Assembly: GCA_030693515.1 (NCBI GenBank)
Contig: JAUYAK010000085.1
Span: 113,895 to 177,894, forward strand
Source of the DNA: Opitutaceae bacterium
GTDB lineage: Bacteria; Verrucomicrobiota; Verrucomicrobiia; Opitutales; Opitutaceae
Direction of reading: 5' to 3'
DNA length: 64,000 bases
Under the pieces are notes generated by a model. It was not told the origin of the DNA. It saw only the letters and a program-made list of their open reading frames with translations, and made no database searches. Shown piece after piece: positions 54,919 through 63,570 of the stretch (its first letter is position 1; each line of letters starts with the position of its first letter). The translations under genes were made by a program, and so were the position numbers.

Positions 54919-56121
54919 CTACTTCGTCACGGCCGGTTTCTTGTCCTCGGCGTCCTTTTTCTCGCCGCTGGCAGCCGGAGCTGGTGCGGGCACGGGAGCT
55001 GGCGCAGGTTCGAAGAGTTCTTCTGCCTTCTGTGGCAGGCCGGTGAAGGTGTAGTCGGAAATCTGGAAGGCACGCTTGGCCATCAGCGCATTCACGGGCG
55101 CGCTGGCGTCGCCGTGCGTGATGCTGACGAAGACAGGGCCGGCCGGGATGGTCTCAAACTCGGGCGCGAGCGGCTTGTCGTCCTTCTTCGCTTCGTCCGG
55201 CTTCTCCTCCTTCTTGATAAGATCGGTGACACTGCCGAGGGCAGCGGGGCCGGATTTGCCGTCGGCGGTGGGCGCGGGCGGTTTGAGCTTCTTTTCCTCG
55301 GGCTTGCGGCCCATCGCGATTGTCAGGGTCTTCTTGTCAAAGGTCTCGACCTTGAACATGCGCTGGTTCGCCGCCGCGGCCTTGGCGTTGGCGTCGTCGA
55401 GGGGCGTGCTTTCGGTGAAGCGCAGGGTGCCGATGGAGGAGAGCACGGTGGAGATGCGGTCGCCTTTCACGCGCTGGCCGGCGGGGGTGTTCTCGGCGGT
55501 CCACGGATCTTCCTTCTTGGCGCGCGACAGGGTGACGGCAGGGCCGTCGGCAAACGGAATCTCGATCTTGGCGATGTCGTCGGCCTTGAGCGCGAGGAGT
55601 TCGGCGTTGGCCCAGTTCTTCGGCTCGGTGTCGAGCCAGGCGCTGAGGCTGGCGAGATATGCCTTCGCTTCGTCGCCGTAGCGGACGAAGCGGCCGGCGC
55701 CGCTCTCGGGGTTCTTGCCGAGCACGAGGGAGACGATGGGTTTGTCGACGGCGTCGAGCAGCTCGATCTTCGTATCCTTGAAATCGAGGCGGGCGATGCG
55801 CTCCGGGCTCGTGGTCACGAGGCGCTGCACCTTGGCGTCGGTGAGATTGCTGACGAAACCGGAGAGCTTGTTGAAGTCGGCTGGGAAGTCGAAATAGCTC
55901 GGGACGCGCCACGTGCCGTCGGCCTGGCGGGTGAGTTCGACGGTCTTGCCGCCGTCGGCGATGCGGAGCTTCATCGCCTTCTCAATGGCGGAGGCGGCGA
56001 CGAGCGGCTGGTTGAGGCGCGCGTCGGCGGACTTGGGGGCTTCCGGGCGGGTGGCGATATACGCGACGACCGACAGCCCGGCGAGCACGAGGATGGAGAC
56101 GAGCAGAGTCTTGAGTCTCAT
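54919..56121 (-). CDS. DUF4340 domain protein of the Gld-type ABC system
   Basis: A 400-residue protein with one N-terminal membrane segment (LLVSILVLAGLSVVAYIA) and a large extracytoplasmic DUF4340 region with characteristic SADARLNQPLVAA, LTRQADGTWRVPSYFDFPAD, RFVRYGDEAKAYLAS and QRVKGDRISTVLSS repeats of a beta-alpha fold; the C-terminus is Pro/Ala/Lys-rich. DUF4340 genes regularly follow gldG-like genes in gram-negative operons, as here (15 bp after it). The role is unknown; it presumably works with the ABC transporter in the envelope. Confidence 0.82.
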   Translation of the reverse strand: MRLKTLLVSILVLAGLSVVAYIATRPEAPKSADARLNQPLVAASAIEKAMKLRIADGGKTVELTRQADGTWRVPSYFDFPADFNKLSGFVSNLTDAKVQRLVTTSPERIARLDFKDTKIELLDAVDKPIVSLVLGKNPESGAGRFVRYGDEAKAYLASLSAWLDTEPKNWANAELLALKADDIAKIEIPFADGPAVTLSRAKKEDPWTAENTPAGQRVKGDRISTVLSSIGTLRFTESTPLDDANAKAAAANQRMFKVETFDKKTLTIAMGRKPEEKKLKPPAPTADGKSGPAALGSVTDLIKKEEKPDEAKKDDKPLAPEFETIPAGPVFVSITHGDASAPVNALMAKRAFQISDYTFTGLPQKAEELFEPAPAPVPAPAPAASGEKKDAEDKKPAVTK

Positions 56122-56136
56122 GGTAGGCGGTGGCGG

Positions 56137-58041
56137 TTAGAGTTTCCGGCTGCGGTAGAACCAGAAGCCGAAGAGGCCCACGAGCAGCGGCGTGGCGAGG
56201 AGGTTAATCACGAGGAGCTTGTTCTCGAGCGCGTCGATGGACTCGCGGAGCTTGAGGCGGATCTCGCGGCGCTCGCCGCGGATCTTGGCCTGCTGTTTCT
56301 GGAAATCCTCGATGGCTTTGGCCATCTCGGGCGTGGCGATGAGGCGGTTGCCCTCGCCCTTCTTGCCCTGGAGATCAGTCAGCTTTTTCTGCACGTCCTG
56401 GAGGCGGGCATCGAGGTCGGTGAGCTTCGACTGATACTGCTTCTGGGCCTCGGCCTCCATCTTGCGGACGACGGTGAACTCGCGGAGCGAGGAACCCTTG
56501 CTGCGGATCGAGATGAGGTCCTGCGAGCCGCCGAGGAACTCGACGGTGTTGGCCGCGAAGGCGAGGTTGTCGTTGATCGGTTGTGCGGCGGTCTGGCCGA
56601 AGAAATTATATTTCCGGACCGAGTAGTCGTCGAAGAGCCAGTCGGTGTCGGCGATGACGAAGAGCATCGAGGTCGTCTTGGATTCCTTGAGCGAATCGGC
56701 CGCGGGTTTCGGCTCTTCCTTCTTCTCCTCGGGCTTTGTGGGATCGGCCGGCTTGTCGTCGGCGGGCGCGCCGTTGGGGAAGGCGGTCTTGAATTTTCCG
56801 GTCACCATCGCAGCGATGGTCTTCTTGCCGCTGGGCGTAATCTGCTTCGCGACGTCGTCGGGCTGGGCAAACTGGAGCATCAGGCTCGCAATGTCACCCG
56901 CCTGCGCCGAGGTCTCGACGAGCGGCGTGAAGGTGACATCGGCGCCCTCACGCTTCGCGAGGCTGCCGGATTCGATGAACATCGCCGAGTTGAGCTGCGC
57001 CGTGGGCAGAGACTTTTGGTTGAAGGCCTCCTTGCCGCGCAGGCTGAGCCAGATCGGGTAGCGCGCGGTGCCGCCTCCGCCGGTGGTGACGGTGGTGGCG
57101 TTCTCCAGATCGCCGACGACCTTCTGCGCATCGTATTGAATGCCGTAGGCGGAGAGCAGGGTGGGAAGGTCGCTGGAGACGTTCTGCGGACCCTGTCCCA
57201 TCATCTGCTGCTGCGGGTTGCTCTGGCGCTTGAAGTGTTGCGACGACGGATCAACCGCGAGGAACACCGGCTTGCCGCCGAGCAGGAACTGGTCGATCGC
57301 AAACTGAAGCTTCGGCGAGACGTTCTGCGGATGCGCGATGAAGAGCGCGTCGAGCCCGGCGGGCAGCTCGGTGGCCGACGCCTCGACGGTCGTGATAGCG
57401 AAGGACTGTGCGAGTTCCTCCATGACCATCTGCGAGGGCTGCGGCTGGCGGCGCATCATCATCATCATTTGCATCTCCTGCGGGCTCGTGCCCTGGAGCG
57501 GGAGGCTGGTGATCAGACCGAGCTTTCGCTTGTCGAGCTGCTGCACGCTATAGATGAGCTTCGAGAGGTCATACTCGAGGAACTGCTCCCGCTGCGGAGT
57601 GAAGGCCGGGACGTTCTTTTGCTGGTCGGCCTGCGTGACGACGAGGCCGAAGAAGAACGGCTCGCCGCCTTGTTGCGCGACTTGCTGCTGCAGGCCGGCG
57701 GCCGTGGCCTTTTCCTCCTCGGGCGTGTCGGCCCGGGGGTTGATGACGTTGAGCGTCAGCTTGCCGCGCGAGGCGCGCACATACTGGCGGAGCATCTCCT
57801 GCACGCGCGCGGCGTAGTTCTTGTAGTTGATCGGGAGGCCGCTGGCGTCCTTGGAAAAATAAAGGTCGATGGCCAACGGCTCCTCGAGCTTGCCGAGCAT
57901 GCGCTTGGTGCCGTCGGAGAGGGAGTAGATCGACTCCGCGGTCGCATCGATCCGCACGGGAATCGACGAGGCGAGGTAATTGACGAGCACGAGCCCGACG
58001 AGGAGGAGGACGATGGCGATGGTTTTGCTTCCGGATTTCAT
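56137..58041 (-). CDS. gldG: GldG-type ABC transporter auxiliary/substrate-binding protein
   Basis: A 634-residue protein with an N-terminal helix (TIAIVLLLVGLVLVNYLASS) and a C-terminal one (LLVINLLATPLLVGLFGFWF); the long middle is extracytoplasmic. The region after the first helix (RIDATAESIYSLSDGTKRML, LEEPLAIDLYFSKD, LTLNVINPRADT) is the pattern of the GldG/ABC-type uncharacterised transport system family. Residues about 540-600 form a coiled coil. In Bacteroidota GldA-GldF-GldG are needed for gliding; in other phyla the job of the set is not known. 19 bp after the permease gene. Confidence 0.85.
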   Translation of the reverse strand: MKSGSKTIAIVLLLVGLVLVNYLASSIPVRIDATAESIYSLSDGTKRMLGKLEEPLAIDLYFSKDASGLPINYKNYAARVQEMLRQYVRASRGKLTLNVINPRADTPEEEKATAAGLQQQVAQQGGEPFFFGLVVTQADQQKNVPAFTPQREQFLEYDLSKLIYSVQQLDKRKLGLITSLPLQGTSPQEMQMMMMMRRQPQPSQMVMEELAQSFAITTVEASATELPAGLDALFIAHPQNVSPKLQFAIDQFLLGGKPVFLAVDPSSQHFKRQSNPQQQMMGQGPQNVSSDLPTLLSAYGIQYDAQKVVGDLENATTVTTGGGGTARYPIWLSLRGKEAFNQKSLPTAQLNSAMFIESGSLAKREGADVTFTPLVETSAQAGDIASLMLQFAQPDDVAKQITPSGKKTIAAMVTGKFKTAFPNGAPADDKPADPTKPEEKKEEPKPAADSLKESKTTSMLFVIADTDWLFDDYSVRKYNFFGQTAAQPINDNLAFAANTVEFLGGSQDLISIRSKGSSLREFTVVRKMEAEAQKQYQSKLTDLDARLQDVQKKLTDLQGKKGEGNRLIATPEMAKAIEDFQKQQAKIRGERREIRLKLRESIDALENKLLVINLLATPLLVGLFGFWFYRSRKL

Positions 58042-58060
58042 GGCGGCGGCAGCGAGAGGG

Positions 58061-58789
58061 TTAGCGCTCCAGGGCGACGACGTTCAGGAAGAGCGTCAGG
58101 GCGGTGAGCGAGACGAAGAAAATCAGGTCCTTGGGATCGATGATGCCCTTGGTGAAGGCGTCGAAATGGGTCAGGAAACTGAAATTGGCGATGAGGTCCG
58201 AGACGCCGACCGGCAGGCCGAGGAAGCCAGTCAGGAAGCCCGAGAACATGCTCGTGCCGAGCAGCACCAGCAGCACGCAGACAAACACGCTGAGGACAAA
58301 GCTGATGACCTGGTTCTTGGTGAGCGCCGACATGAGCGAGCACACGCCGAGGTAGCCGGCCGCCATCAAAATGCTGCCCGCGTAGCCGCTGATGATCACG
58401 CCCCAGTCGGGCGCGCCGAGGTAGCCGAGCGTGAGCGCCATCGGGAAGCTGAGTAAAATCGCGATCGAGAGGAAGGCCCACGCGGCGGCAAATTTACCGA
58501 GCACGGCCTCAAGCGTCGTGATGGGCAGCGTGAAGAGGAGCTCGACGGTGCCGGCGCGCTTCTCCTCGGACCAGAGCCTCATGCCGGCGGCGGGCACGAG
58601 AAAGAGGAAGAGCCACGGGTGAAAGACGAAGTAGCTCTCGAGCGTGGCGACGCCGCCCTTGAAGAACCCGCCGGCAAAGAAGGCGAGGCCCACGGAGGCG
58701 AACAGGAAGACGATCAGGAACACATACGCGACGGGCGACCGGAAGTAGCCGAGGAACTCGCGTTTGAAGATCGGGCAGATTTGGCGCAT
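58061..58789 (-). CDS. gldF: ABC transporter permease (GldF type)
   Basis: A 242-residue inner-membrane permease of the ABC-2 type with six helices. FKREFLGYFRSPVAYVFLI at the N-terminus, WSEEKRAGTVELLFTLPIT (about residues 76-94; cytoplasmic coupling region) and LILF-like C-terminal helices after DAFTKGIIDPKD match GldF. It is 121 bp downstream of the ATP-binding gene, so they may be in one transcript although the gap is large. It acts with the ATPase and the GldG-like protein. Confidence 0.9.
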   Translation of the reverse strand: MRQICPIFKREFLGYFRSPVAYVFLIVFLFASVGLAFFAGGFFKGGVATLESYFVFHPWLFLFLVPAAGMRLWSEEKRAGTVELLFTLPITTLEAVLGKFAAAWAFLSIAILLSFPMALTLGYLGAPDWGVIISGYAGSILMAAGYLGVCSLMSALTKNQVISFVLSVFVCVLLVLLGTSMFSGFLTGFLGLPVGVSDLIANFSFLTHFDAFTKGIIDPKDLIFFVSLTALTLFLNVVALER

Positions 58790-58910
58790 GGCAGGGGAGG
58801 AAAACTCGGAAGATGAGAAGAGAGGGAAGAGAGGAAGACGTGGGAGACTTGGAGGATGGCTGACGAGGGTCTCGCTCCCTTGCGTTCTTCCAGGTCTCGC
58901 GTTCTTCCGC

Positions 58911-59633
58911 TCAGATATCGCCGTGGGTCAGCGTGCGGAAGATTTCATCGATGCGCGCGCCGGGCTTGCGGGCGCGGAGCTGGGCGGGCGTCTCGTCGGC
59001 GACGACGCGGCCCTGCGAGATGATGATCACTCGGTTGCAGATGGCATCGACCTCCTCGAGGATGTGCGTCGAGAGGATGACGGCCTTTTCGACGGCCATG
59101 TTCTTGATGAGGGTGCGCACCTCGTTCTTCTGGTTCGGGTCGAGGCCGTCGGTCGGCTCGTCGAGCACGAGCACCGCAGGATCGTGGAGGAGGGCCTGGG
59201 CGAAGCCGACGCGCTGCTTGAAGCCCTTGGAGAGCGTCTCGATGGTCTGGTGGCGCACGGGCCCGAGGTGCGTGAGCTTAATTGCGCGATCGACCTGCGC
59301 CTGTTTGGCGTCCGTGGCGCGAAAGCCGCGGACCTCGGCGATGAAGCCGAGGAACTCCTCGACGGTCATCTCCGGGTAGGCGGGGGCGCTCTCGGGCAGG
59401 TAGCCGAGCTTTTGCTTCACGGCGACCGGGTCGTCGACGACGTTGACGCCATCGACCGTGGCCGTGCCGGCATCCGGCCGCAGAAAGCCGGTGATCATCT
59501 TCATCGTGGTCGACTTGCCGGCGCCGTTGGGGCCGAGGAAGCCGAGGATGTCGCCGCGCTTCACCGAAAAGGTGATGCCATCGACCGCGCGCTTGGCGCC
59601 GTAGGTTTTGACGAGGCCTTTGACTTCAATCAT
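58911..59633 (-). CDS. gldA: ABC transporter ATP-binding protein (GldA type)
   Basis: A 240-residue ABC ATPase with Walker A GPNGAGKSTTMKM (about residues 34-46), signature LSKGFKQRVGFAQALL (degenerate but complete LSxGxxQR), Walker B VLVLDEPTDGLDP and the switch His in ILSTHILEEV. The ATG at 59633 gives MIEVKGLVKTYGAKRA and a normal length; the longer open frame upstream is unrelated low-complexity sequence. Powers the permease; transported substrate unknown. First gene of the four-gene Gld-type cluster. Confidence 0.93.
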   Translation of the reverse strand: MIEVKGLVKTYGAKRAVDGITFSVKRGDILGFLGPNGAGKSTTMKMITGFLRPDAGTATVDGVNVVDDPVAVKQKLGYLPESAPAYPEMTVEEFLGFIAEVRGFRATDAKQAQVDRAIKLTHLGPVRHQTIETLSKGFKQRVGFAQALLHDPAVLVLDEPTDGLDPNQKNEVRTLIKNMAVEKAVILSTHILEEVDAICNRVIIISQGRVVADETPAQLRARKPGARIDEIFRTLTHGDI

Positions 59634-59775
59634 GGAGCGAATCGGTAAGTTGGGAGGGGAGCGGGGAGCCGGGAATGACGGCCTGAAGCCGACATGGTTC
59701 CACCGGGAGCGTCGGGTAAAATAAACCAAGCGCCGGCTCGGCAAGCGAAAATTGCATCGCGCGCAGCGGGCGGGC

Positions 59776-61632
59776 TTACTCGCGCGCACGCAAGGCAAAT
59801 ACCGCCGCCCGCGGCGTCTCGCCCACAAAGTCCGCCCGCAGCGGCGCGTCTTGCCAGCGGGAACGACGATTGAAGAAATCGAGGTTGGGCTGCCCTTTTG
59901 AGACGATGACGAAGCGCACGCCGGACTCGCGCCAGGCCCGCACCAGCGCCTCGCCCGAAAGCGAGCGGTCAAACAACCAGTCCACGTGCGGACTCCACAG
60001 CGGCAGCACATCGATCCCCAGCGGGGCCAAGCGCCGCTGAAAGCCCGGCGCATCGGCCAGCACGCTCGCGCTCTCGCCCGCCGGCAGCGTCGCGCGGGCG
60101 CGCGCCACGATGGCCATGGTTTCGTCGTCCAGCCCCGTCGCCCATGCCGGGCTCGCCGCGAAGGTCGGCCACTCCCGCCACGGGGTGCGAACGTGGTTGA
60201 GCGGCAGCGCGAGGGTGGGGCGGAGGTTGGCCAGCAGCAGCGCACCGAGCAGCGCCGGCGCGAGCCACGTGAGCCGGCCGCGCGCCCACGCCGTCGCCGC
60301 CAGCGCCTCGCCCGCCGCGATGCACCCGATCGCCAGCGCCGGCGCCGCGACGTGAAGCGTGTAGAAAAGCCCGCCATTCGTCGAGCGCACCGTGCCGGCC
60401 CACAGCGCTAGCACGACCGCCACGGCTGCGAGGCCCCACCACGCCGCGCGCCCGCGCCGCAATGCCGTGACCACGAGCCAGCCCCAGCCAAACACCGCGG
60501 CCGGCGCGAGCAGCAGCAGATAGCGCCCAGCTTCGGCCCACCCGAGCCCGAGCGTCGCCGCCTCGGCCTCGGCCCACGCGACGAAGCGCTCGTTGACCGG
60601 GAAAACCCCGCCGACCGCGAGACTGTGAAAGGGATTGCCCGTCAGGAGCCACGTCCGCAGCGGCCAGACCAGCGCCAGCCCCGCGACGAGCGCAAACTCG
60701 AGCCACGTCCGCCGGTCCGCGCGAAACGCGAGCCACCCCGCCGCAGCGAGCACGGGAAACACGAGGCCGTAGTCGCGTGCGCTCGCGCCGAGCACGGCAA
60801 ACACCCCGGCCAGCGCGGCCCAGCCGCCGCTGTGGTTGTTGCGCCACGCGATGAGCGCCCACGCGAGGCCCGCGAGCGCGAGCGCCGTCAGGCCCGTCTC
60901 CTGCCCGAGCAGCACCGCCCAGGTGAGCAGCGGGCACGCCGCCGCCGCGAGACACGCGCACCGCGCCGCCCGCTCGTGGCCGAAATGCTGCGCCGTCCGC
61001 CAGATGATTTCATGCAGCGCGACGAGTTGCAGCAGCGAGGCCGGGATGGTCCACGCCGCCTTGGCGCCGCCCGCGCACGCAAACGCCCACGCATGCAGCG
61101 CCGCCACGCCCGGCGGGATGCTCTCCGCCCAGAAGTAGTCGAAAAAATCCCCGGCCGAGCGCGGCGGATAAAAATCCAGCGAGCCGCGCGCGAGCATCTG
61201 CTCCGCGAGTCAGCCCCAGCGAAACTCGATGTCGGGGCCGTTGAGCGGCGCGTGCCACACCCGCAGCAGCACCGCGATCCAGAAGAGGGCGTAGAGCGGC
61301 GTCCATCCGCCAAACAAGTTCCAAGCAGTCCGCATCTGCGTAGCGGCGGGCGTCCCTGCCCGCCGTTCGGGGTCGTTCGTCGAACCGCGGCAGGCAGAGA
61401 CGCCCGCCGCTACGGCTGAGATCAGCGCCAGCCCCGCCGCCATCGTCGCGAGCGAAATCGGCACGCCACAAATCTGCAACGCGAGCACGCTCACATACAG
61501 CGCCACCGCCGATCCGACGAAACACGTCGCCACCGTGACCGGCACGCGCAGTGCCCGCATCAGCATCGCGCCAGGCAGGAGCAGGCCAGCGAGCAGCAGA
61601 GCAAACGAGGCGAGCGTGGCAAAGGCGTCCAT
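59776..61632 (-). pseudogene. Polytopic membrane protein (GT39-like) interrupted by an in-frame TGA
   Basis: Two open frames, 61632-61210 and 61197-59776, are in the same phase and are separated only by the TGA at 61212-61210: NGPDIEFRWG-stop-LAEQMLARGSLDFY. Together they give about 618 residues with some ten to twelve hydrophobic helices, a DIEFRWG loop like the first loop of GT-C glycosyltransferases, and a soluble C-terminal end (FVIVSKGQPNLDFF). A GTAG palindromic element lies within the first part. It is likely a recently inactivated envelope glycosyltransferase-like gene, or the TGA is a sequence error. I do not recognise the specific family. Start ATG 61632 (MDAFATLASFALLL). Confidence 0.75.
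61340..61413. repeat. GTAG-headed palindromic pair inside the membrane-protein coding region
   Basis: GTAG at 61340 is followed by CGGCGGGCGTCCCTGCCCGCCG; the opposite unit, read on the minus strand from 61413, is GTAG followed by CGGCGGGCGTCTCTGCC. The two face each other over the 74-bp element. It is translated in frame as part of the membrane protein (AAGVSACRGSTNDPERRAGT). Confidence 0.75.
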
Positions 61633-61666
61633 CGTGAGATCAATGCTATGCGGCAACGACTCGGCC

Positions 61667-61731
61667 GTAGGGCCCGAGCTTGCTCGGGCCGGCGTGAACG
61701 CCCCGAGGCGCCGACCAAGGTCGGGCCCTAC
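61667..61731. repeat. GTAG-headed palindromic pair between rlmN and the membrane-protein gene
   Basis: GTAG at 61667 begins a palindrome (GGGCCCGAGCTTGCTCGGGCC, 61670-61690, written here as two halves GGGCCCGAG and CTCGGGCC around CTTG). The opposing unit, read from 61731 on the minus strand, starts GTAGGGCCCGACCTTGGTCGG. Same layout as at 25276 and 61340. Confidence 0.8.
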
Positions 61732-61772
61732 GATCGACCGGAAGATTCATCAGTCGAGAGGCGATTCGTCGC

Positions 61773-62906
61773 TCACGCCACCGGCACCGCCGCGGCAACC
61801 GCACCTTCGCGATCCAGCTCCGTCTTCAGCCGGAGCTGGCCGCAGGCGGCGTCGATGTCGTGGCCCTTTTCACGGCGGAGCGTGACCGAGATGCGCGCGG
61901 CGCGCAGCACGTCGGCAAAGCGCTCCTGCCGCGTGAGGCTCGGGCGCTTCCACGGCAGGCCTTCGACGGTGTTGTAGGGGATCAGGTTCACGTGCGCGTG
62001 CAGGTCGCGCGCGATGTCGCGCAGCTTCTCCGCCTGCGGGAGCATGTCGTTCACATCTTCGATTAAAATAAATTCCAGCGTGACCATGCGGCCATGCTTC
62101 TCGTTGAACGCCTGCACGGCCGGAATCAGTTTTGCGAGCGGGAAGGCCTTGTTCACCGGCATGATTTTCTCGCGGACCTCGTCGGTCGCGCCGTGAAGCG
62201 AAATCGCGAGGCGGAAGCCGAGCTTCTCCTCGGCGAGCTTCAGGATTTTCGGCACGAGCCCGCTCGTGGAGATCGTGATGCGGCGCGCGCCGAAGCCGAG
62301 GCCCCACTCGGCGTTGAGGATGGTGAGGGCGAGGATCGTGGCGTCGTAGTTGGCGAGCGGCTCGCCCATGCCCATGACCACGATGTTGTCGAACGAGGCC
62401 AGCTCCATCCGCGCGCGCGGCGTGCGCGCATCCTCGCGGTAGCAGACCTGCAAAAGCTGTGCGACAATCTCGCCGGCGCTGAGGTCGCGCTTGAGGCCGG
62501 CGAGCCCGCTCGCGCAAAACACGCAGCCCATCGCGCAACCCACCTGCGTCGAGATGCAGATCGTTTTGCGCGAATGCTCGACGCCCACGCCCTCCTGCGG
62601 CACGCGGATGATCACCGTCTCGATCAGCGAGCGGTCGCCGAGCCCGAGGAGGAGCTTGTCGGTCACGTCCTCGGACTGCTTGTTCAGCACGAGGGTCGCC
62701 GGCATGAGCTCAAACGTCCCGGCGAGCCAGGTGCGCAGCGGCTTGGAGAGGTTGCTCATCTCGTCCCACGAACGGACGCGCTTCTTGTAGAGCCAGTCGA
62801 GGATCTGCTTCGCCCGGAACGCCGGCTCCCCCTGCGCGCGCAGCCGCTCCGTGAGCGAATCGAGCGTCTCGCCGGTGAGCGGTGGTTTGGCGGGGGTGAA
62901 TTTCAT
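61773..62906 (-). CDS. rlmN: 23S rRNA (adenine(2503)-C(2))-methyltransferase RlmN
   Basis: A radical-SAM enzyme that methylates C2 of A2503 in 23S rRNA and A37 in some tRNAs. The 377-residue protein has the cluster motif STQVGCAMGCVFCASG (Cys at C-x3-C-x2-C, about residues 118-125), the N-terminal domain start (QILDWLYKKRVRSWDEMSNL), VVMGMGEPLANYD, ISTSGLVPKI, LAISLHG and IEDVNDML; the C-terminal GHDIDAACGQLR holds the second catalytic Cys, and the first is in the radical region. Start ATG 62906 (MKFTPAKPPLTG); 62945 is possible. A 56-bp piece of its 5' end is copied at 63571. Confidence 0.95.
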   Translation of the reverse strand: MKFTPAKPPLTGETLDSLTERLRAQGEPAFRAKQILDWLYKKRVRSWDEMSNLSKPLRTWLAGTFELMPATLVLNKQSEDVTDKLLLGLGDRSLIETVIIRVPQEGVGVEHSRKTICISTQVGCAMGCVFCASGLAGLKRDLSAGEIVAQLLQVCYREDARTPRARMELASFDNIVVMGMGEPLANYDATILALTILNAEWGLGFGARRITISTSGLVPKILKLAEEKLGFRLAISLHGATDEVREKIMPVNKAFPLAKLIPAVQAFNEKHGRMVTLEFILIEDVNDMLPQAEKLRDIARDLHAHVNLIPYNTVEGLPWKRPSLTRQERFADVLRAARISVTLRREKGHDIDAACGQLRLKTELDREGAVAAAVPVA

Positions 62907-63099
62907 GAGCGCCGGGACGTTGGAGGCGCGGCCGTTGGGGCGCAAGCGACCAAGCGGGCATCCGTCACGACGCGATGTTCAAGGCATTCTATCTCCGACT
63001 GCGCGAAAAGGAAACTCGGCAAGCTTGCGCTAACCGCGAATGCCCCAATCGCGGCACAACACTTAGCCCGAATATTTCACCCTAATGTGGGCATTTTTT

Positions 63100-63196
63100 T
63101 CACAGAGGGCACGGATTCCAGACACAGAGGCCACGGAGTAGACAGCGTGTTTGGCTCTGTGAACTCTGTGTCGGAATTCTGTGTGCTCCGTGAGCC
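63100..63196. repeat. Inverted CACAGAG-type repeat
   Basis: CACAGAGGGCACGGATTCC and ACACAGAGGCCACGGAGT on the left, and on the minus strand CTCACGGAGCACACAGAATT and CGACACAGAGTTCACAGAGC on the right. Same family as 39502-39610. The stretch 62907-63099 upstream holds no gene that I can support. On the minus strand the element starts 33 bp after the hicA stub ends. Confidence 0.7.
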
Positions 63197-63229
63197 ATGC
63201 CTTGGACTGGTCGAGGTGAATGATCAGGG

Positions 63230-63271
63230 TTAGACCACGTCCCGCCCGCTGGCATCGCGCGGCAGCTTCAT
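63230..63271 (-). pseudogene. hicA: HicA toxin stub, 13 codons
   Basis: ATG at 63271 reads MKLPRDASGRDVV and then stops (TAA 63232-63230). The first ten residues match the start of many HicA mRNA-interferase toxins (MKLPRxxSGxxL). Nothing HicA-like continues beyond, in any frame I examined; a CACAGAG repeat begins 33 bp further on. The ATG shares one base with the hicB stop (TGATG), as in an intact hicBA pair. Very short, so chance cannot be excluded. Confidence 0.45.
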
Positions 63272-63480
63272 CAGGACGCCGCGAGCACCTCGTCGCGCAC
63301 CAGATGAAGCCGGATGCGGTGCGGCGCGGGCCGGTCGAAATAAAAGGCCGCGACCGCCTCGCGCACGTTGGCGCGCAATTCGTCCCACGTGTTGCCTTCG
63401 GTGAAGATGCTTTCGCCGAGTGCCTCAGCCACGAAGCCGCCGTCGGCCTCCTGTGTCACATCGAAAACCAATTCGTTCAT
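63271..63480 (-). CDS. hicB: HicB-like antitoxin / DUF1902-type small protein
   Basis: A 69-residue protein from ATG 63480: MNELVFDVTQEADGGFVAEA, then GESIFTEGNTWDELRANVREA and a C-terminal strand (RIRLHLVRDEVLAAS). This is the partial RNase-H-like fold of short HicB proteins: strands with a G-hydrophobic-V-A-E-A pattern followed by the helix WDELRxNVREAV. The longer in-frame start at 63633 would cross the duplicated rlmN fragment. With the toxin gene reduced to a stub it is probably an orphan. Confidence 0.72.
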   Translation of the reverse strand: MNELVFDVTQEADGGFVAEALGESIFTEGNTWDELRANVREAVAAFYFDRPAPHRIRLHLVRDEVLAAS

Positions 63481-63570
63481 GGCCAAAGTGGGGGCCAAGG
63501 GGGCTGATTCGGCAAGCGCGACTTTCGGGCGGAGTGGCCGGCGCGTTACGATGCGCCATCCCGCTGCTTG

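Noticed and set aside
55114..58107. Plus-strand open frame of 997 codons opposite the DUF4340 and GldG-like genes
   Set aside because: Spans two genuine minus-strand genes and their junction; sequence is an Arg/Glu/Leu shadow.
61210..61212. Selenocysteine reading of the TGA
   Set aside because: No selenoprotein family fits, no hairpin following the codon was recognisable as a SECIS element, and the codon lies in a membrane-protein loop.
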